NCBI GenBank assembly: GCA_009741485.1
Contig: CM019227.1
Location: forward strand, 11,943,647-12,007,646
Origin: Malurus cyaneus samueli
Taxonomy: Eukaryota; Chordata; Aves; Passeriformes; Maluridae
DNA: 64,000 bases
Direction of reading: 5' to 3'
A model generated the notes under the pieces. That model was given only the letters and a program-made list of their open reading frames with translations, had not been told where the DNA came from and ran no database searches. Shown here piece after piece: positions 22,763 through 34,000 of the stretch (position 1 is its first letter; each line of letters opens with the position of its first letter). A program made the translations under genes and the position numbers.

Positions 22763-24954
22763 ATTTCTGTATTACACAGAAATATTCCTTTTACATTTTA
22801 TTCCTAAATTACTTGCCTATATCAATTACAGTTTAAATAATCCACTCTGAAACGGTACTCTCAGATACCACTGTTTTGTGATAAAACTGTGTTTAACCTT
22901 ATTGTACTCTGCAATAATCTCCAAAACATATATTAGGGAACAGATATCCTAAATATGTTATTAATATTAGATTATATTTAGCAGGTTAGAGATAATCTGC
23001 TGATTTAAGTAAACACTACCACAAAAAGATACCACAAGAATCTGCTGTCAGCATCTTTTTGCACCACTTTTTAAGACTCCCTGATGTGCATTTCACATTG
23101 CAGTTAAAATCCTTTTATTTGTCCTATTATTTATCCAGCTGTGGGATCACTGCACTTTCACAATAATAAAAAACCTCTAGGCAAATACATGTTATAAAAC
23201 CCAAAAAAATTATTAAAAATGTTCTGCTACACATTATTTACTCTAAGCATTAACTTTTCAGTTGACTGTTGGCTTTATGCAAAGAGCAAGGAAATTAGAA
23301 TGGCACCTTTTCTTTCAAATAGGTATAACAGAGTACCTAGACAGATGTCCTAGATAGATATTGCATTTATGTAGGTGTAAGAGTTGCACTGTGCTCAGAA
23401 ATATCAATGATGAATGCTGTTAGCATTATCAGAAAGGGAACATAAGGAATGGCATTTACTCTTCCACCTTGAAATCTTCATGGGTTTTTGACCCGTCTGT
23501 CAGTATACCTGGTTAATAGGTTATTCCTTCTCACTGGCTATCATGTTAAAGGACAGAGAAGCAAATCCCTTTGGAGCCAGCTTTAGCACTGCTCTTTGCA
23601 TTTGGCTGTCAAGTGGAGTCAAGAAGGGACAGTTGCTACCATCTGCCTAAAAGCGCGGTCTGGAACCTTTGTGTGTATTTGTGCACGTCAACAGCTTTCC
23701 AACATATGGGCCTAAATTTAGTTTCTGAATTCATTATTGGGCTTTCAAGTATGTGACCCGGTTTTTAGATGTACTGACCACTCAGACATCTGGTGGTTTC
23801 ATGTAAGCTGTGATTATTCAGCATCTCTTGAGCAAAATCACTCAGAGCAGTTTCCATTTTAAATCAGTGAGAAGACAGTTGTTGAATTTAGTAGATACTG
23901 AGTTGTTCCATGGATGTTTATAACCTTTGGCAACCACATCTGACACTCTTGGCCAGGCATACTAATAACATAAGTGAATCTGATAGCCACCTGAAAACTG
24001 GTGACTGTATCACCTGACACTGATAACTGTGTCATAGAATTTAAAATATATCACAGAACTCTGACCGTTATTACTTTGTACCTTTTATTTCATCTGTCTT
24101 GTGACTTACCATTTAAAAATCCTGAGCATCTTTTGAACAGTTAGCATCCTTTTAAATTGAAACTGTCAAGAGAAATTTTCTTATTCATAAATCTGAAAGT
24201 TCCTGCATCTATATATTAGTACTATATGAAAGACTCAAAATACATCAAGCTCCTGATGGGCATGTTGTGACAGTGATACAGGGAGACATCATTAAAGCTT
24301 ATTATCAGGGAAGCACACTAAAAAGGTCTAATTTTCAGTAAGAACTTTTGATTTTGGTTGCTTGACAGAACATTTTGGAAGACATGCAAAATACATGGTG
24401 GCTAAAATATTTTTGTTAGTTAAAGTACTACAGCACCTTTACATTTCTGTAAAGAGCAAATTCTTCATTTCTGAGGTTTATAGCTCACTTCCATAGCCCT
24501 TGAGGGTCATTAGTGCAGAAACTGGCAGACTTTAACTGACTCATCGATTTGACTTCTTGTTCTGCCTTCCATGCATGATGTTCCAGGCCCAAAGAATGCA
24601 CATTTTACGCTAAACTTGTCTAGCCCTTTATCTCAGTTGCTGTGGAGTTTTAGAACAGGTATCGGTTAGATCAGCGCCTCAGCTGGTCTAACATATGCCA
24701 GAGTCACACAGCAGAGGATCAGAAAATTTTCTCTTCTATGTGCCCTCTATGTCTAAGCACAGCTTTTCTATGCTCAGGCACAGTATACAGCCTATTACAC
24801 TCACTTTAACCTTGACAATTTTAATGCTATTTTAGGCCTGTTTAGAAATGCTTCCTTTCTGCCTTGAAAAGTTGAACTCATGGGAACAAAGGTGGTTTGC
24901 TTTTCAGTTGGAAGGATACAAAAGCTGTTCCAATTTTTTTGATGCTGTGTAGTC

Positions 24955-25009
24955 TTTTTTTATTTCTTTTTTTTAAATTTTTTTTTTTGTTTTTTGTTTT
25001 TTTTTTGTT
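24955..25009 (+). repeat. T-rich tract
   Basis: About 55 bases are almost only T, broken by single A, C or G residues, in the form (T)nG(T)nG. It could be the A-tail of an old minus-strand retroposed element, but no element body is recognised beside it. Confidence 0.75.
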
Positions 25010-26638
25010 GGCACAAGTTTGAAATGATCTGCAGAGCCTTCCTTGTCAGCTACAGTAATCCTCAGACACCCGGTCAATCATGCCAGATCCAAATTCCATG
25101 TCAGTCTAATTTATAACAAGCAGAAACACCTTGTTCACAGGTACTTGCAATACTGCGACAATTCAAAAGGAACATCAGTTTTGCCACAGAGAGAAACTGG
25201 CTGTCAGCTTTCCTTGTTCAGGATCAGAGCAGTAGCAGTGCAACAGGCGAACCCAAGGGCACAGCTCATTTTTCAGCTACACTGCTGGAAGCTGCTTTAG
25301 ACATGTTGGCACTTTTTTCCACTGCTGTGTACTGAAGACATCTGCAGTATACATGTTTTTCCTCTTGTATATTTTTTTGCAAGTACTCTATTTACCTTCT
25401 ACATTGATTTTATTTTTTTCTGAATTTCCTTTGAATAAAGCTGAAGCTACAAGAACTCTTAGTATTTCATGAAGTCCACTCCAGATGGGGTTGCTGTTAC
25501 TGCCTGCCTCAAACCCAACCCATGTAATTACTACAGTTTCGGTTTTACGAGAAGACTGAAGAGAAAAATATTTGGTTATAAAGGTAATTTCTACATTATA
25601 GAATTGCAATAAATTACCTTCCTCCTCAGTGAGCCACAAAACCAAGTCTCTCACTGTTTTTCATTCATGCAGCACCTCTTAGCTCATTAAAATTTCTTGG
25701 TGATAATCCCTTTGCTTTGTGCAAAGTGTATTTTTTGAGCTCTGATGACAATAACTAAGAAGTGCTCAGTGTTTGCGAGATATAACTGTTAAAATTGCTA
25801 TGAATCCATGAAATGATAAGAACAAACTCCTTCTGTCCTAGTCTGTATGTACATCTTTTTTCATGAAAAGGGAAAAGTTAGTTAGAAGACGTGTGCTCAC
25901 TGTTTATAAAAGCAGAAATATATTTAGTGTCAACACACTGCAGGTTGGAATTTCACACATTGCTGCACTGATATATCAGATTGCAGTTATTGGTTAAAAG
26001 AGCAAAGGCTTATGAAGTGCTAGCTTTGTAACTAAAATAAAGGTCTAAAACCAAATGCATTTTAACCACCCAGAAAGATTAATACTACTAGGGAAGGACA
26101 TTGCTGATAGAGGAATGACAGAACTTGGTAGAGCAAATGGGGCTGTCTGATCTATGCTAATTCAAGAATGTGGAGTTGTTCAAAACAAACCTCTGTGTTG
26201 TGTGATTCTCAGGGTGTTTACAATATTTGTCAATCATAGGATTTTTTTTTTCAGTATTCTAAATATTATGTCACTTGTAGCCTCTTTGTTGAAACACACT
26301 TTGCTTCTTTAACTCATGACTGCTAACATACTTCTTTTGTGCCCCAAGCTTCCCTAGTGCTGCACAGCAGACATCTTCCACCACTGAACTGTTCTTTTAA
26401 AGACAGTGATTGCAAACCTGCTGCCACTTGGCCTGGCTCAGTGGGATCCTCACCTCTTCTGTTCTCCAGCCACAATACATTTTGTATCCAGACACCCCAC
26501 TACAGCATGAAATGACTACCAAGGAAACAGACATTGACTGCTTCATTCCAATTTCCACATGACATTTCTTATCACAAAATACCTTTCACATCAATACTGC
26601 CTGAGATCAAGCCTGTCTGGCTGCTTTTTTTTTTTTTT

Positions 26639-26658
26639 NNNNNNNNNNNNNNNNNNNN
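26639..26658. other. Assembly gap (20 N)
   Basis: Twenty N follow a run of T (from about 26625), so the gap begins in a homopolymer. Its true size is unknown. Confidence 0.99.
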
Positions 26659-28170
26659 CACAGCTCTGGAGTCTCTGTTAATAGTAATGATTGAGCTATA
26701 GGGCATTTCTTGGGAATTAATGATTGGCTGGAAAGTTCCAGTGTCTCAGTTCTCAACATAAGACTGTTCTCTCTAGTAGGTAATCAGTCCCATGGAAATG
26801 CTCAAAGGTTGCATCAACATTGCTGTTATCACAAAAAATAAATATAGCATTGTGAACATAATAATTGCTACATATGTTCTAATTGTTCTGTATTCTTCAG
26901 ATTTGCCACCACCTCAACATTCAAGTTAGCACACTGACTTTCTCTCCTGATTTTACTTTGTCAAACTCTTATTTACATAAAAAAACCCTGCAAGAATCAG
27001 TTCTAAGACTATGTACAATTCCACACAGAATTCAATATACAGATTATGAGTGATTACATGATTCCATGTGATATGAATATACATTGCTACTGAATTTACC
27101 AGAAAAAATGCCTATTTCCTAAGTTCAAGTTGAACAACTAGCACTTCCACATTGTCTTGGGGAAAACAAGTCAAAGAAATTAGAGAGAAAATATAATAAG
27201 AATTTTATATAAGGCTGGTGCCTAAAATAAGAATTCCCCTTAATTAAATGGATATGCACTTGTGTAAAGACAATGCTGTAGGTTCTAGTTGAAACATTCA
27301 TCCTCTAAGTTATTTCAGAGGCAAAGAACATTCCTTATGGGATAAATCTGTAGAAAAGCAGGTAATTATTACTTGCCTTAAAGCAATGTCAAAAAGAGAA
27401 GTCTTGAAATTCTTGAAATCTTGAAAGTGGAAGATGATGGTGCTAAACTGGGAAATCTTTCATGTTTCTCAACTTGTTAAGCACAACTGAAATAAATGAG
27501 ACATTTATTGACAGACTTTATTTAGAAAAGCTCTATAAAATCACACAATGACCCAAGATGTGCCTCAGTACTGTGTATAATATTAATTTCTCTCAACTAG
27601 TTTTCTGGTTTCCATTATTATGAGTCACAGCTTTATATTTTGGTCATGCAGGTGATCTTAGAACTACATGCTGTGAAGGCATTAGAACACACTGCCACAG
27701 GTCCAGTAAGAGGGTTTGTGCCACAGTCTAGAACAACTGCAGTTCACTATCAGAATTCATTAAGACGTGGTATAGCTAAAATAACTTCACCACTTATCCA
27801 ACTAATAGAGCATAACAAGTAAAATAACTTGTAACTAATTAAGGATAGTATGATTTATGGGTTCTGGGTTCCATGAGTCTTATTCAAAGTATCTTCATGC
27901 TATAGAAAATATTTTTTTTCAAGGAGATTTGATCATCCTCCTGTTTTCCCCAAGCACATGCCACTGAGGGTTGAGTTCTGATCTCATGGACCCAAATCCC
28001 ACAGATGTCAGGTTCTAGCTTAAATCCTTTGGGCTTCTTTTTTTTTGTAGGGGAATTCTTAAGGAAAACCCTAGGGACACAGCAAAACAAGAAACTTTAC
28101 CATATTTAGTCAGGATTAATAACCCATAAAATAAATCAGTTTTGGATGTTTATATTTCTGCACATAAATA

Positions 28171-28194
28171 ATCACGCAATCACGCAATCACGCA
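28171..28194 (+). repeat. Three copies of an 8-base unit (ATCACGCA)
   Basis: ATCACGCA is repeated three times in tandem. It is a small CpG-containing minisatellite about 1 kb upstream of the SHISA9 CpG island. Confidence 0.9.
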
Positions 28195-29695
28195 AAATAT
28201 TTAAGCAGCTTTTTAGCCATCAAATCAACAGGGAAACTTGCGTAATCTTAAGTGCTTGACAGGACTGGACCTTCAATGCAGTAACAAGTATGGAAAAGAT
28301 TCATTTTGTGCAGTATTTCCAGCACAAACTGCATCACAAAGTGTTAAATAATAAATAATAGCAGAGAGAAGTATACACAAGGGAGGAATGATATGATTTC
28401 AGAGGAGACTTGAAAGGGGAGGTTGATGAGGTGGAGGTTTTAAGAATTAAATATTAAAACCCAGAAAGGCTGGTTTTTGGCTGGGACTGATTGTTTTTTT
28501 TTCTTCTCTGCTGAGAAATAAAGGGGCTTTCTAACCTATCTCCTGGACAAAGATGCCAGGCTTACTGTCAAACTGTTCAGTGGAATCATCACTGTACTTA
28601 GAGTCTATTTTTAAGAGAAGGCAAAGGATCACAATTAGCTAACTACAGCCCTCTCCGATTCCAAACGTCTGCTTTGTCCTCTGCCTCACCTTTCTGTTTA
28701 TTTACCACGTAACAACTCCACACGGACTTGGCCCAAGTTCCTGAAGAGCGCCAGGGATGCAGAGGGAGAGGGAGAACAGCCTGGCACAGCAGAGCCCTGC
28801 ACACCAGCCTTCCCCGGGGCCAAGGGCAGCCCGCAAGGCCACAGCAAGGCACCCACAGCCGTGCCCCGAGGAAAAGGGAAACGGCTTTCAGCTCCAGCCC
28901 ACACTGTTAAATCACGCCATAGTGGGATTATTTCCTACATTTGGTGGCAGCATAGTATTCAGGATAATATTATTGCTACTTGCACAGGTTATTGCCGAAC
29001 CGAACGACAGAGATGAGAGAGTTAAGTAACAGGGATGGAGAGTGAATCACTGAAAAGTCTTTCCTAGAGTCAGTTCTCTGTTTGGGGGAAGTTATTTCAA
29101 TTCTGTGTCTCGCAAACAACCCGCTGCCTGACTGTGTCCTCTGGAGCCAACTGACTGACATTATAAGGAGATTTTTAAATAAATGATGTGCAGGAGCAGC
29201 TCATGTTTAGCAGACAAAGCCCCGCTCGGCAGCACGCACTGCGAGTACCGCTGTACCTGTGCTCGGCGCGCCGGGGCGAGGGCAGCGCCCGCTCCCCCCC
29301 GGCCTTAGCGGAGGTGCGGCCCCATGGACGCCGCTCCGCCCGCGGCACCTGCCTTTGCCTCGCAGGTGAGTGCGGCTCCGGAGAGCGCTCGGAGAAGAGT
29401 TCCCGGGAGAAGGAGCGCCGTTACTTATCGACAAAACGGCTGTCCTGCCGCGGAGCTGCCCCCGGCTCGCCCAGCCCGTTCCGGCTTGCCCCTTACTCCG
29501 CTCGGGGCGGGGCGGGCTGAGGGAGAGAGGGACGGAGAAGCGCTCCCGCGCTTTTGGGGTCGCACCTGTGGGGAGCGCCCGCCGGGGCGGGAAGTGTCTT
29601 ATGTAAGGGATGGCGGGGAGCGGGTGAGGGGGGCGAGGCGGGGGTCGGCTCTGCGGCGGGGCTGATGCGAGGGGGGACAGCCCCACAGCGGGGCT

Positions 29696-29754
29696 GGGAG
29701 GGAGAGGGGAGAGAGAGAAGAAGAGGAGGGAGAAGGGAGGAAGGAGGGAAGAGA
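29696..29754 (+). repeat. 59-base uninterrupted polypurine run
   Basis: Only A and G are found from 29696 to 29754, including several GGG blocks (GGGAGGGAGAGGGG at the start, then GGGAGAAGGG). It lies about 760 bases upstream of the SHISA9 coding start. Such runs can form triplex or G-quadruplex DNA; that is inference. Confidence 0.9.
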
Positions 29755-30208
29755 TCGCCGGCCCCTCAGCGGGGCTGCCGGGGGGACAGCGAGCGGGGGC
29801 CCCGTCTCTGGCGCGCAGCTTCCAGCGGGCGCCTCAGAAGGAGGCTGGCTTTCCGCGCTGCCACCGCGCTCGCCGGCGCCGCGGCGCATCCCTTCCCGCC
29901 GCTGGATGCGCGGCGGGTCCGTCAGCCTCCCGCGCCCTGCCCTGGCAGCCCGGCCCGGGCGGGGCTCGGCGGCGCCGCGGGGTCTGGGGATGTGAGAGAG
30001 ACCCCGCGGGGCTCCGCGGGGGAGCGGAAGGTGGTGCTCTCGGCGCCCCGCGCTGGCACCAGGCTGCGGGGAGGCTCCTCGTTCGCCCTCTCTCTCCTCC
30101 CCGCCCCTGCAGCGCCTTCGCCTCAGCCCTCCCGCTGGCGGCCCCTCCACGCCCCTCTCTCCAGCCCGGCGCGGTGCCCCGCACGCCGCCGCCACCTCCA
30201 CCCCTCGG

Positions 30209-30247
30209 TCCTCCTCCTCCTCCTCTTCCTCCTCCTCCTCCTCCTCC
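30209..30247 (+). repeat. (TCC)n trinucleotide tract
   Basis: This is a tandem TCC repeat with one TCT interruption (30224-30226 region), in the SHISA9 5' leader or promoter. The minus strand is (GGA)n. Confidence 0.9.
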
Positions 30248-30317
30248 CGCGCTCGCTCTCACGCGCACTCCGTTCCACAAGTGCCGCGCGCTCGCTGCTC
30301 CGGAGCGGAGCGGGGAC

Positions 30318-30352
30318 GGGCTGCGGACCCTGCGCGGGGCTGCGGACCCTGC
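30318..30352 (+). repeat. 16-base tandem duplication in the SHISA9 leader
   Basis: GGGCTGCGGACCCTGC occurs at 30318-30333 and again at 30337-30352, separated by GCG. It is a recent-looking local duplication in the GC-rich leader. Confidence 0.85.
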
Positions 30353-30515
30353 CCGGCCCGTTCGGGGCTGTCCGTGGTGCTGGAGGCGAGCGCGGGCTGA
30401 GCGGACGCCCGGCCCCTGACGGAGCCCCTTTATGTTCAGCTCCTGGCGCAGCGCAGCATCCAGCAGCTCGAGCGGCGGCGGCAGCAGCATCGCTGAGCCG
30501 GGGCTGGGAGGCAGA

Positions 30516-31039
30516 ATGGAAGGCTTTATTCGGCTGCTCTTCGGCTACTTGGTGGCGGACCTTCTCACGCTGGTTTGTCGGGCTCAGGAGAAAGCTGGCC
30601 AGCAGCTGGGGAGCTTTGTGGTACTCTCGGGAGGAAACCAATCCAGCCTCGGGGAACAGATAGACCCCTCCGAGCCACCTCCTACCCCAGACTTCTGCAG
30701 GGGCTACTTTGACGTGATGGGGCAGTGGGACCCCCCCTTTAACTGCAGCTCGGGGGAGTTCATCTTCTGCTGTGGCACTTGTGGCTTCAGGTTTTGCTGC
30801 AAGTTCAAGAAGACAAGGCTGGATCAAAGCACCTGCACAAACTATGAGACGCCGTTGTGGATGAACACTGGGAAGCCTCCTTCCCGCATAGACGACCCTC
30901 TGCATGACCCTACCAGGGATAAAACCAACCTTATCGTCTACATCATCTGTGGTGTTGTAGCAGTCATGGTGCTGGTGGGGATCTTCACCAAACTAGGGCT
31001 GGAGAAGGCACACAGACCCCAGCGGGAGCACATGTCCAG
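30516..31039 (+). CDS. SHISA9: SHISA9 coding exon 1 (AMPA-receptor auxiliary protein Shisa-9 / CKAMP44)
   Basis: Shisa-9 is a single-pass membrane protein of brain synapses that associates with AMPA receptors and modulates their desensitisation. The chosen start (30516) has a strong context (A at -3, G at +4) and directly precedes a signal peptide (MEGFIRLLFGYLVADLL...VCRAQ). Next comes a linker with an NQSS glycosylation site, then the Shisa cysteine domain (DFCRGYFDVMGQWDPPFNC, FIFCCGTCGFRFCCKFKK, STCTNYETPLW). It is followed by a juxtamembrane stretch, a transmembrane helix (NLIVYIICGVVAVMVLVGIF) and the cytosolic AHRPQREHMS. The exon ends at donor GTCCAG/GTAAGG (31039), phase 2. An in-frame upstream ATG at 30432 (weak context, T at -3 and +4) would add 28 Ser/Gly-rich residues before the signal peptide and is less likely. 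Confidence 0.97.
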
Positions 31040-34000
31040 GTAAGGCTGAGTGCCAGGCAGCAGGGTCCCCTTCCCCCTACCTCCTGCCCAGCCCCTAGAG
31101 AAGTGAGAGGAGCCCATGTGTTCCTGCCAAACAAACAGCTCCTGCCAGGCAGGCTGCATTCCCCTGCAAGGCAACAGAGACCAACTTTGCTGAGCAGAGC
31201 TCCTGTGGTGCCCCCAGTCCAGGTTATCACAGAACATGCATGTTGAGGAAGAGTAGGAATAATTGTGGAGTCTGCACAGACAGTAGCCCATTTTTATCTG
31301 CAGTGCCCGACCCTCTCCCTAGCAAGATCCAGCAAGTGTTCCTGGATATTCTGGGCATAAATAGAAAAACAAAAAAAAATTCTGAAACACGCAACACTGA
31401 ATTATAGAAAGCTTGATGTGTTCCTTCTTCCAACTATTTCAAAGATTGGAAAATGTTTTTACTTTTGAACAGAGGGATGTAAACAAATGCCATTTCACCC
31501 TCCCTCTCCAGCTGCAAAATGGTTTTGGCAGGACCTTCCCTACTCCCCCAGCCCTTGCAAGTGTGTGAGCTATTTGTAAAATTTCTAAGCTGTGAAAATG
31601 AGTCAGGGTAGAAGGGAAGAGGAAGACACAAAAAGGAAAAGCTATTGTAGAATTTCTTTTTCAGTTACTGTTGAGAGGTAAAAAATGAAATATGAAAGTC
31701 TTGTCTCATCGATGCATGTGTATGTTCTAACTCAGTATCCACACTGTAATGGCTGAGTTATATCAAAGAGAACCTCCCCCACCTAGAGTTAGGCATGCTG
31801 TGTACCATCTACTCCAGATCCTGCCTGCCTAGTGGTGGATAGGCAGGTGGGCAACTCAGGACAGAGCCCAATGGCTTTGACAACATATTCCAAACCCACA
31901 TTGTCACAGCAGTTCAAAATCAAGGCATAACACATTTGTCAAGTTTGCAGCCTGTCTGATTCTTTATGCTAATCCCAGGCACATGAAAGTAAAGCAGATG
32001 GGGGGAAGGCATTAAAAAAGGCAAACAGATCCATTAAAGAGTCTAAATAGATCCCAGCATACTGGGCAACTTTAGTGGTGAAATGCAATGAAAGGATACC
32101 TTCTACTGGACATACAGTGTGGCAGAAAGCTTTCTCATGCCCTGACTGCTAATATTGTAGCTCACAATCCTCAAAGCTTAGATGAAGAGTCATCCTTTAA
32201 AAGACAGTCAGAGAAATCAACTCAACACCTGGAGACTCATTTTTTACTGAAGTTTCTGCATGACTTTTTGATTAACTGCTTATCCTGAAATGAACAGAGA
32301 AAGTCACAGAAATACTCCTGCAAATGCATCACCAGTCCATGAGCTATTTTTTGCTATTTATAAACTGGCTGATATGGATACGCTTTTACTACTGAGGAAA
32401 AAAGCATATTGCAGAAATTTTAGTCAACTTAACAGCGTGTGTCAGTGATGCTTCTGCAAAAATGGTTTTTGTTGAGCAAGGTATGATAATTCTTTAGATG
32501 TTTTGCATAGAAATTGAGAAAAATAATACAGGGATTCCAATTTATTTTTTAAATCTTATTTTTAATCTTCAGAGCTTGTTTGGAAAAAGCTCTCACTTAC
32601 TTCAGTCTCTCTCTCTCTAGTGTCTTTGTGCAGGCAAAAAAAAAGGGCTCGTAACAGTCACAAAGCCCAGAACAGAGTGAAGTTGTAACCTCCCTGCAAA
32701 TTATGGCTTAAATAGATCCTGTTTATATGAGTAGAAGTATTTTCTATCTGAAGTACAGGTGTGAAGTATTCTGAGAGAATATTCTATCTGAGTTTATGGA
32801 AATAGAATTATGGAGGATTGGAAAATCATTCTGATGTCCTTCAGTCATGTATGCATAAAGATTAGATTTCTGAAGTGGGTCTTAGCAAAGGTTGTCTCTT
32901 ACCTTGATTACTTAACAGTGTCTGTGATCTTGTACATGAAACTGTTCAAGGGAGGATTAGGTAGAAACCTGGAAAGTCATGATCACATGGAAAAACAGTC
33001 ACCCACTCAGAACACATAATAGCTAGTCATGTTCTGAAAAAGCAGCTCTGTAGCTTTTTTTTTAAAAAAAACAAACCAGTAACGTTCTCACACTCTTATT
33101 CCAGTTGTGGGATGGGTTTACCATTAGTTTTAAAAGGAATTAGATTTGTAAATTCCTTTGACAATCTAAAAATATATTCATTGAGTGAAGAATTGAAGTA
33201 ACCTCTCAGTCCTCAAGTGAGTGTTTAACTAAAATATTCCATTCTAGCTTATTTTTCATTGTTAATGTTCTGAAAAAATGCAGGCTGCAATGCTTAAGAG
33301 ATAATTTATCTGTTCAAACAGTCAATAGTATCAACAATTAATATAACATGTAGGCTATGTTCATAATCACCTTCTTTTATAATATTCATCACTACAATAT
33401 CAGAAAAACAAAACAAAACAGAACAACTCCTGTGGTTTGTTTTTTTTTCTGTACTGAACTTGATTAATAAGCAGAAGTTAAATGCATTGAGAGTGTTAGG
33501 TAGGCCAAAGCAAAAGTACTAAGTGTTACTCCATTTTGGCTGGCAGCAAGAAACACACAGAATGATTTGTCATCTATTTCCTTTGCTAAGATTGTCTCCT
33601 TTCCCTTGCCTAGCCAATGGCTACATAAAACATTTGAATCCCCTTCATTTCTATGAAAAAAAATCATCTATGAAAGAGATGATACTCCTTATCAAAAAAA
33701 GACAATGCATAATGGAAACTGATTTTTTTTAATGGGGGCTGATTTTGTAGGAAAAATTAACAACTGAATACAATTGGCGTAAATTATATACTTCCATTTT
33801 TGATTTATTAAAAATATTTAAAAATAAGAACAGAGATGTGACGTGGAAACAGGAACATTGACTTCTAAATAAGATGCAAAACTTCCACACTTTTTAATTC
33901 CCTGCCTTATTTCATCTTGCAGTCAGTAGATCTGCTGTTGAAGTAAGACACTGGTGGGTGTAAGAGTAGTACAATGTTAAGAAAGAAAAGTTTCTTTATT

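Larger units (their letters stand above)
14385..29229. other. Intergenic region between the unnamed gene and SHISA9
   Basis: This is about 14.8 kb of mostly AT-rich DNA. I find no recognisable protein-coding exon, structural RNA or intact transposon. It holds short direct repeats (15428-15471, 19713-19760), an AT microsatellite (22697-22762), a long T-rich tract (24955-25009), the assembly gap (26639-26658), a small tandem repeat (28171-28194), and a GC-richer islet at about 28640-28910 that might be a regulatory element or noncoding exon. An open stretch at 15611-15871 (+) has an acceptor-like ttgcactgcag inside it. Its phase does not join the upstream gene in an obvious way. Confidence 0.6.
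29230..31050. promoter_or_regulatory. SHISA9: SHISA9 CpG island, promoter and 5' leader
   Basis: G+C and CpG content rise sharply at about 29230 and fall just after SHISA9 exon 1. The many long overlapping open frames on both strands here are a by-product of high GC. The island contains a 59-base polypurine run, a (TCC)n tract, a 16-base tandem duplication, and a consensus donor (TCGCAG/GTGAGT at 29365) that could end an upstream leader exon. No TATA box is seen close to the coding exon. The start site cannot be fixed from sequence alone. Confidence 0.8.

Noticed and set aside
29554..30905. Long frames on both strands (up to 369 codons) around SHISA9 exon 1
   Set aside because: Low-complexity GC-driven frames; they overlap the real exon in other frames and have no recognisable content.
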